Both the position numbers and the translations under genes were made by a program. The notes under the pieces were generated by a model, which worked only from the letters and a program-made list of their open reading frames with translations, was not told the DNA's origin and searched no databases. This document shows, one piece after another, positions 31,351 through 45,175 of a stretch of DNA of 64,000 bases (its first letter is position 1; each line of letters begins with the position of its first letter). The DNA is from Anisakis pegreffii. Taxonomy: Eukaryota > Nematoda > Chromadorea > Rhabditida > Anisakidae. The DNA lies in assembly GCA_035041965.1 (NCBI GenBank), contig JAPYMA010001379.1:22944-86943 (forward strand), read 5' to 3'.

Positions 31351-32478
31351 TGTACATATTATATATGACTATGCGATAAGATGTTCACGGTACTGTAGAT
31401 GATTATTCGTTAATTTCTAAGTTATTCTCAACTCAAATGACAATTTTTTCTCATTGCATGGCCCCATTCGCATGTGATTTTCAGTGCCTTTCATCGAAGA
31501 GAGCATTATAAGAAGGAAATCACGATGGCGTTGATCGAGATAATTTTACAAAAGGAAGCCGGCAGCGTGAAGGAACGAAGCACTGCGAGCTTGATAAATT
31601 GCACTTCAACTGGACTCGATAGTGATTTGCAGCTTATATTTTACTTGAAATTCAAACGATCATTCAGGCTTTATCAAGATTATTTCAAGGCATCCTGAGC
31701 TGACAGAACATCAGTGATAATCTTGAAAACGGTCTAGGCGTAGAGATTCTGGGGCATTTGTGAACTTTTATTGCATGGTTGATTGATTTCTATTACACTG
31801 TCATTTGTTGCTATGAATTTGACTGCCTATTCATCGGCCGCAAAGTATGAATTTGAGAGCATTATTGCTGGAGACATCAGTTCGAATTGATTTGATCGAT
31901 GAACGTTCAAATTTAAAATTATCAGACTGAATCAATAGAAAGCTTAACAGGTTTTCCGGAAGAAATGTGACCATACTTATGAAGATGTCTCGTTTTAAGG
32001 AAAGAAAAGGATGTGTCATTGTGAAGTGGTTTTTCTTTGGTCACATTTGATACGCAGCTGACTATTCGTGTCGTCATCGATCTGGTGAAATTCTGATGAG
32101 AAGTTACCAGAAAAGTTTTCATCTCTTGGACAGTTTAAGCTTATTCGAAGAAAATAATCATATAAATGACACTATTGATATCATTATTAGCGTTATTGGT
32201 ATTTTCACTATTCTTGCTGCTATTATCATCATTTGTATTACTATCACCGTTCACACCCTGTGTTTATAATCATGTGAATTTGATGCTTTCATAAAGTAGA
32301 ATTGAAGCTTTGAGATTGATAGATTTGTGTAGATTTGGGGTGAATAGCAGTGGATATACGTTTCGTGCGGATATATTTTTGATAGGACGACGCGATATAT
32401 GAACACGAATGCTGGATGCATTGAATTTGGGTTAATCCCGATGCTCATCGAGCACGAAATACATGCCTGCTATTATTC

Positions 32479-32479
<1 letters not shown>

Positions 32480-32531
<52 letters not shown>
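32480..32531. repeat. (ATT)n microsatellite
   Basis: About 17 perfect ATT units. Confidence 0.97.
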
Positions 32532-35500
32532 CTGGATTTATAATGATCAGTATCATCGTTCAGTATTGTTATTGTCAGTATTATTATTGTTCTAGTTTAT
32601 TTTCGTTTATGATTATCATTATCGTAATCGTTACTTATTTATACGAGTTATTCGAACACGAGCAATGCTTTATTAGCATTATTATTATGGTTAGTATTAT
32701 GATGATCATTTTTTACATCTGACGATATGAGTCATGGCATTGCATGCGACCATGATATTGGACAAGAATCAAGGACTCCAAAACTGAATTTTGGTCGAAA
32801 TCTACGACAAATCGACCAGTTCGCAGATGAAAATATTTCACCTTTTCATCCTCTGAGGACAACGAAAAAAAGTGAGCGGAAATTTGTTCCTTATGGAAAA
32901 AAACAGCCGCGATAATGGTATGAATACGAATCCAACGAAAGGTTAAGCAACCAGAAAAACGTTGGGTTGAACCTAATTGTAAGGTTAAAATTCTTTGACT
33001 AAGATGGAGAAAAAATGCTTGAAAGAGGGAAAAATGTGCATTTATAATGATGTCCTCATTGTTAATGATAATAAAACTGATAATAGCACATTTTTATAAC
33101 TTTATACATTGATCTGTTCCCTTTTCCTTTCTCCATCTTGTTTTTTATGTACATTTGACAGTTTGAAAAACAAGTCATGTCCTTTTATTATCCATTCTTC
33201 TTATTTTCATCGCATCATTTCATTTTTTCCATCGATCACCTTTAACGAATATCATTCGAATCCGAAAAAGTGCATCGTTTCCTGGATTATTATCATCTCA
33301 TTAAATTCCATAATTCAATTAACTGGATTCATATGAATACTTCTGATGAACGTAGTGGTTCGTGTCCATATTAAGCTTATTAATTTTATGCCAGCATTCA
33401 TCACCACCATTATCATTATTATTACTGCTTGCAATGTTGTGACCATTTTGGGTTCCTCCAGCTTTCTTCTTTTGGTTGTTTTCGTTTTTTCCATCACAGC
33501 AGTAAGTATGTTCCCATTCTGATGAATCATTGTCGGACAATATCATTACTAATCGTGAATTTCACACTAATAACTCTTTATTCCACACAAAAAAGTTGGT
33601 TCATCATTTTTCATCATTGTCTATCCACTTCGTATCAGCAATTAAAATTTTAAAATCATTTTCTGAACAGATCACAATAGATATATCATTCTCCTATCAG
33701 TTTTTCATTATATGCATAAATCAGTTCTCATTGCTTCAGCAAATTGGATTTATCAGTTCCTAATATGTCCTAATATTCTTGATATGTCTTATTTAGTAGT
33801 TGCCGATTTCAATAGATAATTGCTGGTGCATTAGTTCTTGATATTTTTTGCATCAGATTTTTATTCACTTGCTTATTTTCCCTTTGGTGAAGTATTAATT
33901 GACAGGCATCTAACTGACTGATAAATTTGACTCATTTTACTTAATGTTATCCCATTCAGTTCGACTGATCTGAACAGGAAATTGCGCTCATTGATCCTAG
34001 TAGTTAAGATAGCATGAATATTTATTGCACCAGTGCTTACAGTTTTCATAGAGATATAAAGTAAACATGGACGGATCTCATCCCTCGTTTATGGGAACTA
34101 AAACGATGTTTCCATAGAAGGCCATCGTAAAAGTACTGAAAAGTCAATAGTCCGAACTGGATTGAACTCATTCTCAATCTAATACCTGGGTTTAAGCTAA
34201 TGCGCAGGTTTCAGCCTTACGTTCACCATCAGGTTCATGCTGCGCATGCTCTTTCATCTATCAATATCCAACGCTGTTCCAGTCTGATTTTTGATACTTT
34301 GGCTAAATCTTAGTTCTATACCCATATTCTCACTCATTTAGTGCACCAGGCATAAAAATAGCAAGGGTATGCGTCGTATTGCCCTAATGCAAAATTTGTG
34401 GTACTTCAAAGAATTTTCTTGAACTACAAAACGATAGTCTTGTCACTTATTTGTATTTCCTCCCAGTTGTCGTCGATTTTTTTTCACTATGGATCATCAA
34501 AAAGAAATCAGAAATCGGAATAGATAATAAATAGATCAGGTACACTATCATGCTCGGATATAAATCCGCTTATGTAAGAGACGCGGCCTTATGATCTCGC
34601 ATGCTCACAAGTTCGACTTATCCGCATTCACATATTCAATGCAAGCTCTCCAGTTTTCATTTTCAGTTTGCAACAAAACCTTTTGCATCGCTCAGCTGAA
34701 ACTTCACAATCACTCAATAGGGTTATTTAAGTTTGTTTTTTTGATACATTGTCGTTTTTCTTTTACTTTATAGCCAGCTTTTGATAACTTCAAATGCGTG
34801 CAATAGAACAGGCTTATTTTTCCATCTACATGTATCCATTTAATCACTGAATTTATTGGCGATTTGATTCGACAGGATTTCATAGCAATAAGACATGATA
34901 CATACATTTCATCGTTCGACATCTATCATCCGTATATTTATGAATCCACAGTATTATGTTCATATTTTATTAAATCCGTGCATCCATGAACATGACGATG
35001 TTCATAAATACGATTTTATTGAGAATGCATGAAGGAAATGAAGTGAAAGGCCATTTGGATGCGCCTATTTGATCGCTCGTAAATATAATATCAATGCGTG
35101 CATTTATCGTCAATCACGAAGACGTATTGTTTGGTGTAGATTTGTTTGGTTGCGTTGTGTTTTTGTGTTGTGTTTTGCGATTTGAATTGACATCTAGTTG
35201 TTTTGTTTATGTGTTTTTATGAACGTTTCTCCTGGGAATTATCGGTGTTTTCTTGTTGTCGATTTAAATTTGATTTGATTTCGCAGATTATAAGTGAAAA
35301 ACAAAGAAAAAGATTGACGTAAATACACATAAAAACAACAAACCATATGAATAGAATATGAGAATAATGATAGTTATAGTTCAAAGAAACAGTAGGAGAA
35401 TCACAATGAAAAGACAGTGAAAACAAACGAATGAACCAGTGCAAAATATGGTGATGATGATGATGACTGCCTTTCTTGTTGTTCGTATGTTAATTAATTT

Positions 35501-36000
35501 CACCAAGATATCCATCCATCCGATAAAAACAATGAATGAAGGGAGAAAGGATAAACGAAAATGAAGAGGCGTTCATGGGCGCGCAGTGGTTGGGAAATGA
35601 AAAAGATGGATATAGAATGATGGCATGATGCCGGAGGTCATTGATGCGACAGTGAAGGTTTAGTTGGTGATCTGAAAATGAATGGGGATGATTCGACTAT
35701 ATTGCGATGAATGGATCAAGAACGGAGAGAGTTTACTTTCATTTTTATTTTATTATCAATCACACCGTGCTCATAGTCATCATTACGTTGGCCAATGTCG
35801 AATTATTACTATTGTTGTGTTGTTGATACTGTTATCATTCATTACCATAACGCGACTGATAGCAGTTTCATTAGTATTGTTATTATTTTCATTTACTCAC
35901 CTCTAAATTCATTCACTCTTCGTTGATCAAGTAATCTTTGCATGGATGAATACGTCTTGCCCTATAGCGAGTCACATTTCATATTATGTGGATTCATACA

Positions 36001-36003
<3 letters not shown>

Positions 36004-36051
<48 letters not shown>
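36004..36051. repeat. (AT)n microsatellite
   Basis: About 24 perfect AT units. Confidence 0.97.
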
Positions 36052-36054
<3 letters not shown>

Positions 36055-37558
36055 CTGAATTAAGGTGGCGTATAGGCTGGAGGATCGACAGCATTATGAG
36101 CCTGTTCATCGCATTAATATTATTGCCTTCTTCATATCGCCTCTACCAGTCAATTACTAGATGTAATACACGTGGTAATCTAAAATACGTTTCATAGATA
36201 ATATCTCGATCCGAATATGGTTCGTTTATTTGATCAAAGTCGTCCATGAAGAAAATGCCATTGTACTTCTGCATGCATGCGCATTGTGATTGTTTTATTG
36301 TTTTCACTTAACGCTTATCACAATGAAACATCTGCTTTTGATAGAAACGCGCTGGTGACCACAATAGTTCCTTACAGCTCCCTGAACTTATGACTTTGCT
36401 GGATCTGAACCAATTTTCATTGCGAATGATCAACTTAAGCGAAATGCGGTCAACGTTTATCTATTTCACTCAATTCGGAAAGCGTCTCTCAGTTTATTGC
36501 TTTTCCCCTCTTCCTGAGAGCGAATCCCTCCTCACGACATAATTGTCATTGCATTCTATGACACCTAATCTTTCCTTTAATTCAACGAATGCTCCAATAT
36601 TCACAAGTGATAAAGACAGTTGTTACCCAACTAACTGCTTTAATGCTTCATCGGTTCGCATCAACTGAGTGATCACTTGAATTATTCAGGTCGTTTTATT
36701 GAATGTTAGGATCGTAAGATGCTAGTGCATGAGAATACACTAGCACTATTGAGCTGAATGAGAATTTTCTTGTACATCTAATCAACTCGTATCGATGAGC
36801 ATCCATCTGCCATCCACACACAATTCGCTGAAAATGACTGATCAGTAACGAAGATCCGATGATGAGTTAATTTGATGATGTCGAAAATAAAAAGGAAATC
36901 AAACTCTCATCCAAAAGTTTACAAGAATGTCAGACCATTAATTAGTTAATCAAATTTCTCTCCAACTGAATGAAGATGATACAGATGAAAGGTCATCGCA
37001 ATCATTATTGTTATGTTATGATGGATGGATGGATGGATAAATGGCGATTTTTCCTGCTTTTTTGTTAGATTGAGTGTCTCAGAGCAGATGAAGAACACAA
37101 TATGACGGAAAATTTATGATCCTATCAACACTGATCAAGAAAAAAACGCAGAATAATCGTGTTTTTCGAAATAACGTAATTGAAGAAAAAAGAAAAATTG
37201 TGCGGAATCCATCACGGAATGAAAAGATGTTTTTGCGAAAGAAGATGAATTTTTCTGAGTGGCCCTGGGCAGAGATTTGATAGATCAACACCGGTTAACG
37301 GTTGTCGGATGCGATTGACGGTACACAAGTTGAGTGATATCGGACTGATACCTGTACGTATGAACTCATGGTGTATGCATCTCACATCCGCGATCATTGA
37401 AAACACTGAAAAAAATTTGGAGCAGATCAAAAGGACATTCAAGGCGTAAAGAAGGTTGAGTTGATGAAATAGTTTCTCAACGAACGATAGGTGTGAAAGG
37501 TTCGCCAGAAAAACGAGTTGAAGCATTACCGGATACCACTGGATTGAAAAGAGTATAA

Positions 37559-37620
37559 GGCTGAGCCAGAGTTCAGCTTAATCCGGTTTGGCTGAGCCAA
37601 AGTTCAGCTTAATCCAGTTT
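37559..37620. repeat. Two tandem 31-bp units
   Basis: GGCTGAGCCAGAGTTCAGCT and the following 11 bases are repeated immediately with two substitutions. A partial third copy (AAGTTCAGCTTAAT) lies near 37704. Confidence 0.85.
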
Positions 37621-38467
37621 AAACCTTTCACTTTGCGACACTGCTATGCTGACTCATATCTTATTTCACTATGGTGCAATTATTTCCTCAAACGTTGCTC
37701 CTGTAAGTTCAGCTTAATAAGAATAAAAACTGGATAACTGCCCGCAGTTGAATATGCTCTGGAAGCGCGATTATCGTTTCATTCCGGTGGAGTATGTGAA
37801 CATAACGAAATATGAAATGAAAAGAAAGAACATAAGAATATAATAGTAACAGCAACAGCATAAGTATAAATAGCAATAAATTTGCTGTAGCATATTCGGA
37901 TTTGATTCGAGTGAATAATGAAATAAATGAATATGTGTACAGTTGAGTAAGTAGTGAAATAAACTATAAATAAATGAATGAATATGCGGTGGAATTAATG
38001 AATAAAAGAGTAAATTAATAAGTAAATAAGAGCCGGAAAATGGACAAATAAAGGAATGATAGATCGATTGCGTCACACAAATGATTCAGTTTGTATGTAT
38101 CGCACACCTCTGTTTGGTTGTCAATCTTTTCGAGCTATTTACTTGTTCACATAAACAAACTGTATTTTATTGCTATATTTTACAGTCCATTCCTATCGCC
38201 CACCTTAATCCTCTTTGTGTCAAATATGTAAGAAATCACCATTTGCGTATTTCCTTTCAACGTTTTCCGTATCGCTAAGCATCGAATATCCATTCTAATT
38301 TTGAAATAGATTAAGAATGGCGGTGGCAGAGAAGAGAACGAATTAGAGCAATAGTAATAACAGTAAATTCATTTCATTATTATTATCTGTTCGACTGGCT
38401 GGCTTAGGCTCGTTATATATATCGAAACGATTGTTGAAATATTCGGGTCAGTGGAAATGCACAATGC

Positions 38468-38745
38468 AGCCAATAACAATAAAAACGATGATAATAACAA
38501 CAATAATAATAGCAATAAAATAATAATAATAACTATGATAATAACAACAACAATGACGGCAACAAAGGCAATAATAATAAATAGGATGACAATAACAAAA
38601 GTAATTACAATGACAAAAATGAAAACAATAACAATAATAACAACACTAATAAAAGCAGCGGCAATAACGTGCACACTAATAATGAAAGCAGTAACAATAA
38701 AAGGCAAGCATTATTAATAATAACAGCAAATAATAATAATGATAA
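38468..38745. repeat. Degenerate AAT/AAC trinucleotide tract
   Basis: Imperfect AAT, AAC and ATA repeats. Frames on both strands read as Ile/Asn/Thr or Val/Ile low-complexity sequence. Confidence 0.85.
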
Positions 38746-38865
38746 ATGGAACGAGAAATATGATTTGATGTAGCACTGCGCCGTTTTTATTGCCGTCAGC
38801 ACTTTAATGAAGCACTTTAATGACGCTAAACAACGCAAACCACCATGCATCACGTAAGGGTCTTA

Positions 38866-38946
38866 TTATTGCGATTATTATTATTATTATTATTATTATT
38901 ATCATTGCTATTATTATTATTATTATTATTATTATCATTGCTATTA

Positions 38947-38998
<52 letters not shown>

Positions 38999-39009
38999 CA
39001 TCATCATCA

Positions 39010-39049
<40 letters not shown>

Positions 39050-39115
39050 CAGTGCTATTATCATTATTATTATCATTATTATTACCATTATTATTTCATT
39101 ATTATTTTTACTATT
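38866..39115. repeat. (ATT)n microsatellite with GCT/ATC interruptions
   Basis: About 250 bp of ATT units, with a short ATC run near 38998-39012. Confidence 0.95.
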
Positions 39116-42100
39116 ATTATTGCGTTCATTGTATTGTTATTATCATTGCTATCGCTATTGGTCATGTTATTATTATTACGATCATTATATGAAAGTTTTT
39201 ATTCGTTGTGGCGCGTATGGATGAGCAAAATTGCATTGTGCAAATAAGTGTATTTGATCGCATTGAGTATGTGCCACTCGATGTACTTATTAACTGCGCG
39301 ATATTAATATTTGGAATGCTTTATTATAATCATGTTTTCAATCACATTGTGGAAAAACGTTCCGTCGTCGAATCGTATAGATCCTTAATTGTCAGCTTTT
39401 GTGTGCTAAATTCATGTGTTGTGCGCAGCGATAGATTGAAACTTAGAGTAGGATGTCATATTAGAGAAAAGACATTGCGTATTACAAGGATTCCCAACCG
39501 CAAATGCTCCATTGATTGCAGAACTGAATTCATTTGATAAATTTATCCAATCTGAAGATGCAACTGGTCACTGCATTTACATTTTTATTCTGCTTGGTGA
39601 TACCGCTCCTTCTATATTTTCAGAAAGATCTTTGCAAGTGGCTGTTTCGAGCAAAGTGTTTTTGTGGCTTGATGTGCGTCTGAAAGCAGCCTCCTGGACG
39701 TTGTAATAGTAGTAGTGATAATAATCTTAATAATAGTAATAATAATACTTGATGATGATAGTGAAAACAGTAATGTATGTTTCACTGAATTTATAGTGAT
39801 AATATCATACCTACATTTAATGTTTTCTATTCAAAGGATTTAGCATGAATACATTTAGTTCACCTATCATAACCTTCAATATGTTGACAGTAAACTTCAT
39901 GTTACTCAGTTTATCCGTCCGCTGGGAAATTGTATTTGTAGTCGTCGTAGTGTACATTTTGTTCACTCCTATTATTTGAATCTAACAATGATGACTATAA
40001 TATGCAGAAACTAATGACAACGGCAATACTTCGGCAGTAAAATTGTAGCGGTAGCAGTTGCATTAATAACAGTATTAAGATTAATAACACAACAACGGCA
40101 TTAATGCCGTAGGAATAATCACATCTATGTGAACAAATCTAATATTATAATATGAGTTGATTAGTAATCGCTCGGTGTGGAAAGTTGTATGATATGAAAT
40201 GATATGGATGTTCGTTGCAACTTGAATCATTATGAAATATGCATGCATTAGGACGATACAGATGTGTGCAACCATTAACGTATGATATGGTATGATAGGC
40301 TATGTTCCGTTTCAAGAAAATGTACACTTCATTTGTGCTGTGATATCGCATAATTCACCTGATGAATGAAATATCGAAGTATAAACTCATCAGCAAATGA
40401 GCTTGAGCTGCGCTGTTTGCTAGCACATCAACACTTTAATCAGTCGAATTACTTGTCTTCGAAGATGACTGAATTTATTCATCTTGAAGACGTTATTTAG
40501 GCTTTCTCCATCTTCTTCATATTTCTTCTCTCAAACTGGAACGAAGTGAAATCTTCTCTTGTAAGCGACACATTTGTAATTCTTTCTTCTAGGATCGTTG
40601 TGCGGGCGATTGCATTCCGTCGATCTCATTTGATTCGTTATGTCGTGAAAATTTTGTTGATTTCCGATTAAGCTGATCGTTAACGTTCTAAAATTTTAGA
40701 ATTTGGAACCTTCACCACCTCTCCAGAAATGGTTTCTATCGAGTAAATTGTTAGGAAGTGAATGAATATAACGCGCCACTGAGCTATCTTCTATTGCAGA
40801 ACTTATACACCGTAAAGTGTCATTGAATTCGTATTATTTTCACTGTTTTGTAACGTCATCGTCAAAGCACAAGTTTACTCGGTAAGCTGCTTGAGATGCG
40901 CTTGCTTGATCAAAAAAACAGTTCAAAATTCACTCTGCATCCAGCACATTAAAACAGCAAGATTTATTCGATCAAATTTTGATCTTGTAACAATGATTCA
41001 TGTTAGTGTAGAATCTCTGCAACGTCTCCTTACTTTTTATTACATTTTGTTTTGTTTTTTATTTCTCTTTCGCATTTCCTCTATCAACACTTCTTTTTCT
41101 TCCTCTTAATCAATCCTTTTCGTATTATGTTCTGAAGTATTTGCGCAGTGATACATCTATGTGAGTTAAATGAATAATATTCATTTAATATTTTGAATAT
41201 ATCCATATCCATAAACTTATTTATTTAATACCCATAAAGTATCGCATCGATCACGTGATGAAAGTGGATAAGTGTGCATCACAATATAATATCATCATCG
41301 TAATATATAGCATAGAGACGATATATTTATGGCGATATGAATAGATAAATGAAATATATATCAAGAATGGTTATTATCATAAACTAAAAAATAGCTTTGA
41401 TGTGTGTGTGTTGTTATTTGTGTTGTGTGTGACAGCTTGTACAAGGGCTACAACCCAGCACGATGAATAAATGTGCAGAATAAAATATATAAATAAACAC
41501 AGAAATAAATCAACAAATAAATAAACAACAGCAGTTATAGCTGCAGTGAGAAGCTTTTGAATAACACACAAACAAAATAATAATACAGATCGCGCCTGAC
41601 CATGAGAGAGCAGTCGGCGAAGAAGGATAAATATTCAGCAGCGCATTGCGATGATAGACGAACATCAGCAGATTGTCCACCTTGATCGAGATTTGTGATA
41701 AATGAATGTCCAAACTGCGGTGCTTTCGTTTCAAAGCTGTTTTTGTTTCTTCCTGCAGTAATGCAGCACACTCTTTCGAGTGCTATTTTCTGTGCAATAA
41801 TCCTATATTTGTCGCTGTGCATCCACCCGTCTTTTTAAACCCGTTTTATTCGTTTTCATTGTATGAACGCAAAGCAAACAAAAACATAATCAAAACACAT
41901 ACATTCAGAGTCACCTTCATCTGAATATTATTTACAATAACCTCAATAATAATAAACACAACACTCATCTTGAATGGAATCTGTTTTCGTTGGATAATCT
42001 CGTAATATAAATTGATCATGCGAACTGCTATGTGCATGAGATCAGTGAAAGGACTGGCGATCACGAGTGAAACTTTTTTGAATTATTCCAATGACTGCTG

Positions 42101-42861
42101 CATTCATTTTGATTAATTTATTATTTATTTTCAGTTAAGCTAATTCACATCAGTTGAAACGTAAACGTAGACAGTGTCTGAAGCATTCGTCGCATCATAA
42201 GAGATGTTTTTGGACTGCCTTGTTGTAAATGTTACTGAACTGCTTTCAGGTACTGAATAAAATATTCTTTTTGAAGCGTATAATTTAACGAGAGATCAGC
42301 ACGACCAATTTGGTCCTTGCAACTGATTGATTGATACAGTTTTGTAGTTGATCGCATACTAACGAGCGATTTCCATCGGGATACTTTTGATTCTATCGTT
42401 TCATCTCTCAGCTAGCGCATTATTGGTCAAGCGTATGAAAAGTATTAATAATTTGCAGTCAAATTCACAATTGCAATAACCAACGATTTTCTAGTCAGAT
42501 GAAGCATCCTGCTCCATGTCCGACTGACACTTTGCATGCTCTGCACTGCTCTCAAAGCTTCCCTCCTCCCTCCCCCTCGATGATGATTTGCTGTAGAAAT
42601 GCGACCATAATATCTATTGTGTCTAATGAATCCCACTTTTTTCAGCCAGTAGCCTTGTTAATGAATAATCGTGAATAATAGAATTTACGTGATGAATAAT
42701 TGTGAATGAGATGCGAGCTCAATGTGTTGTATATTTTATTCACTTCGATAGAGGCAATTCATCACATTGTGATGATCGCATCAACATCCCCACCTATCTG
42801 TCAATAAACAACCATAGAGTGGATTTTGTTCCATTCATATCAACCTATCTCGCGTTTTTTC

Positions 42862-42863
<2 letters not shown>

Positions 42864-42897
<34 letters not shown>
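42864..42897. repeat. (AT)n microsatellite
   Basis: About 16 AT units. Confidence 0.95.
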
Positions 42898-42900
<3 letters not shown>

Positions 42901-44297
42901 GGTAAAAAAGGAATCTATTTATGCTCGTAAATTCGTTTATGTTCGACTCATAACCATAGAAATAGGCAGACTACTGTACATTCACGAATCAGTTTCATAG
43001 AACTTAACATGATCGTTACCTTTCTTCCATGAATCATTAATGGATCCTACGATAGAGATCCAAATTTAAGATAAATTTATGAACATCTTTGTCATATTTA
43101 ACAAGAGTTTTCATGATTCGTTTGTCAAATCATATTCAGTTCGTTTCATTCAGGTTTTTGGATTCTCGTAAGTGTAAAATAGATTCTCCGAATCGCTTTG
43201 AGTGAAAATGGATGAATTCAACCTACTTTTTATAAGAGTAAATATATCGCGAGAAAGATGTTTGTTTGCCAATGTCAAATTGTCTGAAATGAATTTTTGG
43301 TGACTTTTTTAACCATTGCTATTTTAGTAGTCAGTAAAAAACAGGACTTCTTCTGAATTGATGGCGAGTGTAGTGTTGCACACTAGTATTGTAGTATTGC
43401 ACCTGAAACTTTTCCTGCTCATTGTGAATGACAACTTTAAAAAGTAAACGAATATCAAAAAATGAACACCAACAATAATTTGGAGAGAAAGACTTCCATT
43501 TATCAGATTGCAAAAAATGAATGTTGGAGGTGAATGCGAAGAAATTCAAAAGGTGCAAACGATAGAACATATGAAACGATAAGGTAAATTATTTATGCGC
43601 TTTCCTTGGTACGTGAAACATATCGCTCGCTGATACGATGTGATCATAGTCTTCAACTAGGCACTGAGGCCACTTGTTACTGATTCAGATGTCCGCAATT
43701 GCATATTCTGATGGCAATGTTACGCTCATTTCATTTCAATGATGTTCTCAAGACTTTAATGGATTACTTTTGGGTCTTAGAATGGATTGAAATAAGTGCA
43801 AGAAACCCAAAATAATGTAAATCTGTTGCTAGTTTTCATTAGATTGCAGGAAACAAATATACTTGGTCGCGGAAAAAATCGCTAGTCAGAAAAAGATTCA
43901 CGTCTCAATATTATTACTGTTATTGCTTTGGCACAATAACAAATACTGATGAGAAGCCATGGGTTATTAGTATTGACTTAACTATAGTCCACCTTAAGCT
44001 TGATATTTCTTGCTTGTTTATATTATCTTATCTATCTCAACACTATAAATTTATGAGCGAATAACATGCAAAGATAATTTATGTAAATACTTTCGGTATC
44101 TATCTAACACACCAATATAAAAGCTCTAAATAGCAATATATGAATTATTGAAGCTTAGGACGATATGATTTGTTTGTTGTACGAAGCATATGTTTGCGTA
44201 TTACTTATTCACATCGTCGTACATAACATCCACTTTAGTGTCAGCCTGTGAGTACCCAAAAAACTTTCAGCCTTTTCACTTTTTTGCTTCATTCATA

Positions 44298-44455
44298 TTG
44301 TTATTATTATTATTGTTCGAAATATTAATGTTTTTATCATTCATATTATTATTTATAATAATGATAATAATAATAATAATCATTAATGCTACTATTATTA
44401 TTGTTATTATTATTGCTATTATTAGTGCTATGATTATTATTACTGTTAGTATTAT
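44298..44455. repeat. Degenerate ATT/ATA trinucleotide tract
   Basis: Imperfect ATT and ATA repeats with GTT and GCT interruptions. Confidence 0.85.
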
Positions 44456-44979
44456 TACCATTGCCCCTATCCATTGGACTATGATTACCCATGACAACTG
44501 TGGATCGAAAATCATGGCAGAGTCACTTTATAATATTTCATAAAATAGTATCAAAACAAACCGATAAGGGAAAATCTGAATAATCCAACGACATTCCTAT
44601 GCTGATCTTTATTACTTCACGTGTGTCCAAGCAGCAACGATAGGGCCCAGCAACGATAGAGCAAACGTTGCGCATGCTTGACGAAGGAATCAGATAAGCT
44701 CAATTTCGAGAGGACCTTGACATCTGAACTGACGTCTGTTTAACAAATCTATGATTTGAAGCTTTGACAAAATTTGATAACCTAAATGCATTTTGCGAAA
44801 TGCCAAAATTGATTCAGACTTGTCTTAAACTCTTGATAACACTAAAATACCAATATTGTCATATGTTCAGTGGTTTCCAGTACGCTTCTAAAATAATTAC
44901 GTCTCGTTGATATTACATTTTGGGGTATGTTGACGAGAGGTATTGAATACTGATTTTGATTCTGACAAATAAACAATAA

Positions 44980-45175
44980 CAATAATAGCAGTAATAATCA
45001 TAATTGTAGTAACATCTTTGTAATAGTACACACGCTGACAACAACAGCAACAATAATAACAATAACAACAACAATAATAATATTAAATAACAACAATAAT
45101 AATAATAATAACAATAATAATAACAATAATAACAATAATAATAATAAATAATAATAATAAGAATATAATAACCAT
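44980..45175. repeat. Degenerate AAT/AAC trinucleotide tract
   Basis: Imperfect AAT and AAC repeats on the plus strand. Confidence 0.88.

Noticed and set aside
37212..37526. 104-codon minus-strand frame
   Set aside because: No recognisable domain, no partner exons and no resemblance to NBD2 of the ABCA gene.
39208..39706. Two longer plus-strand frames (109 and 64 codons)
   Set aside because: No motif, no family resemblance and no clear splice context; likely chance.
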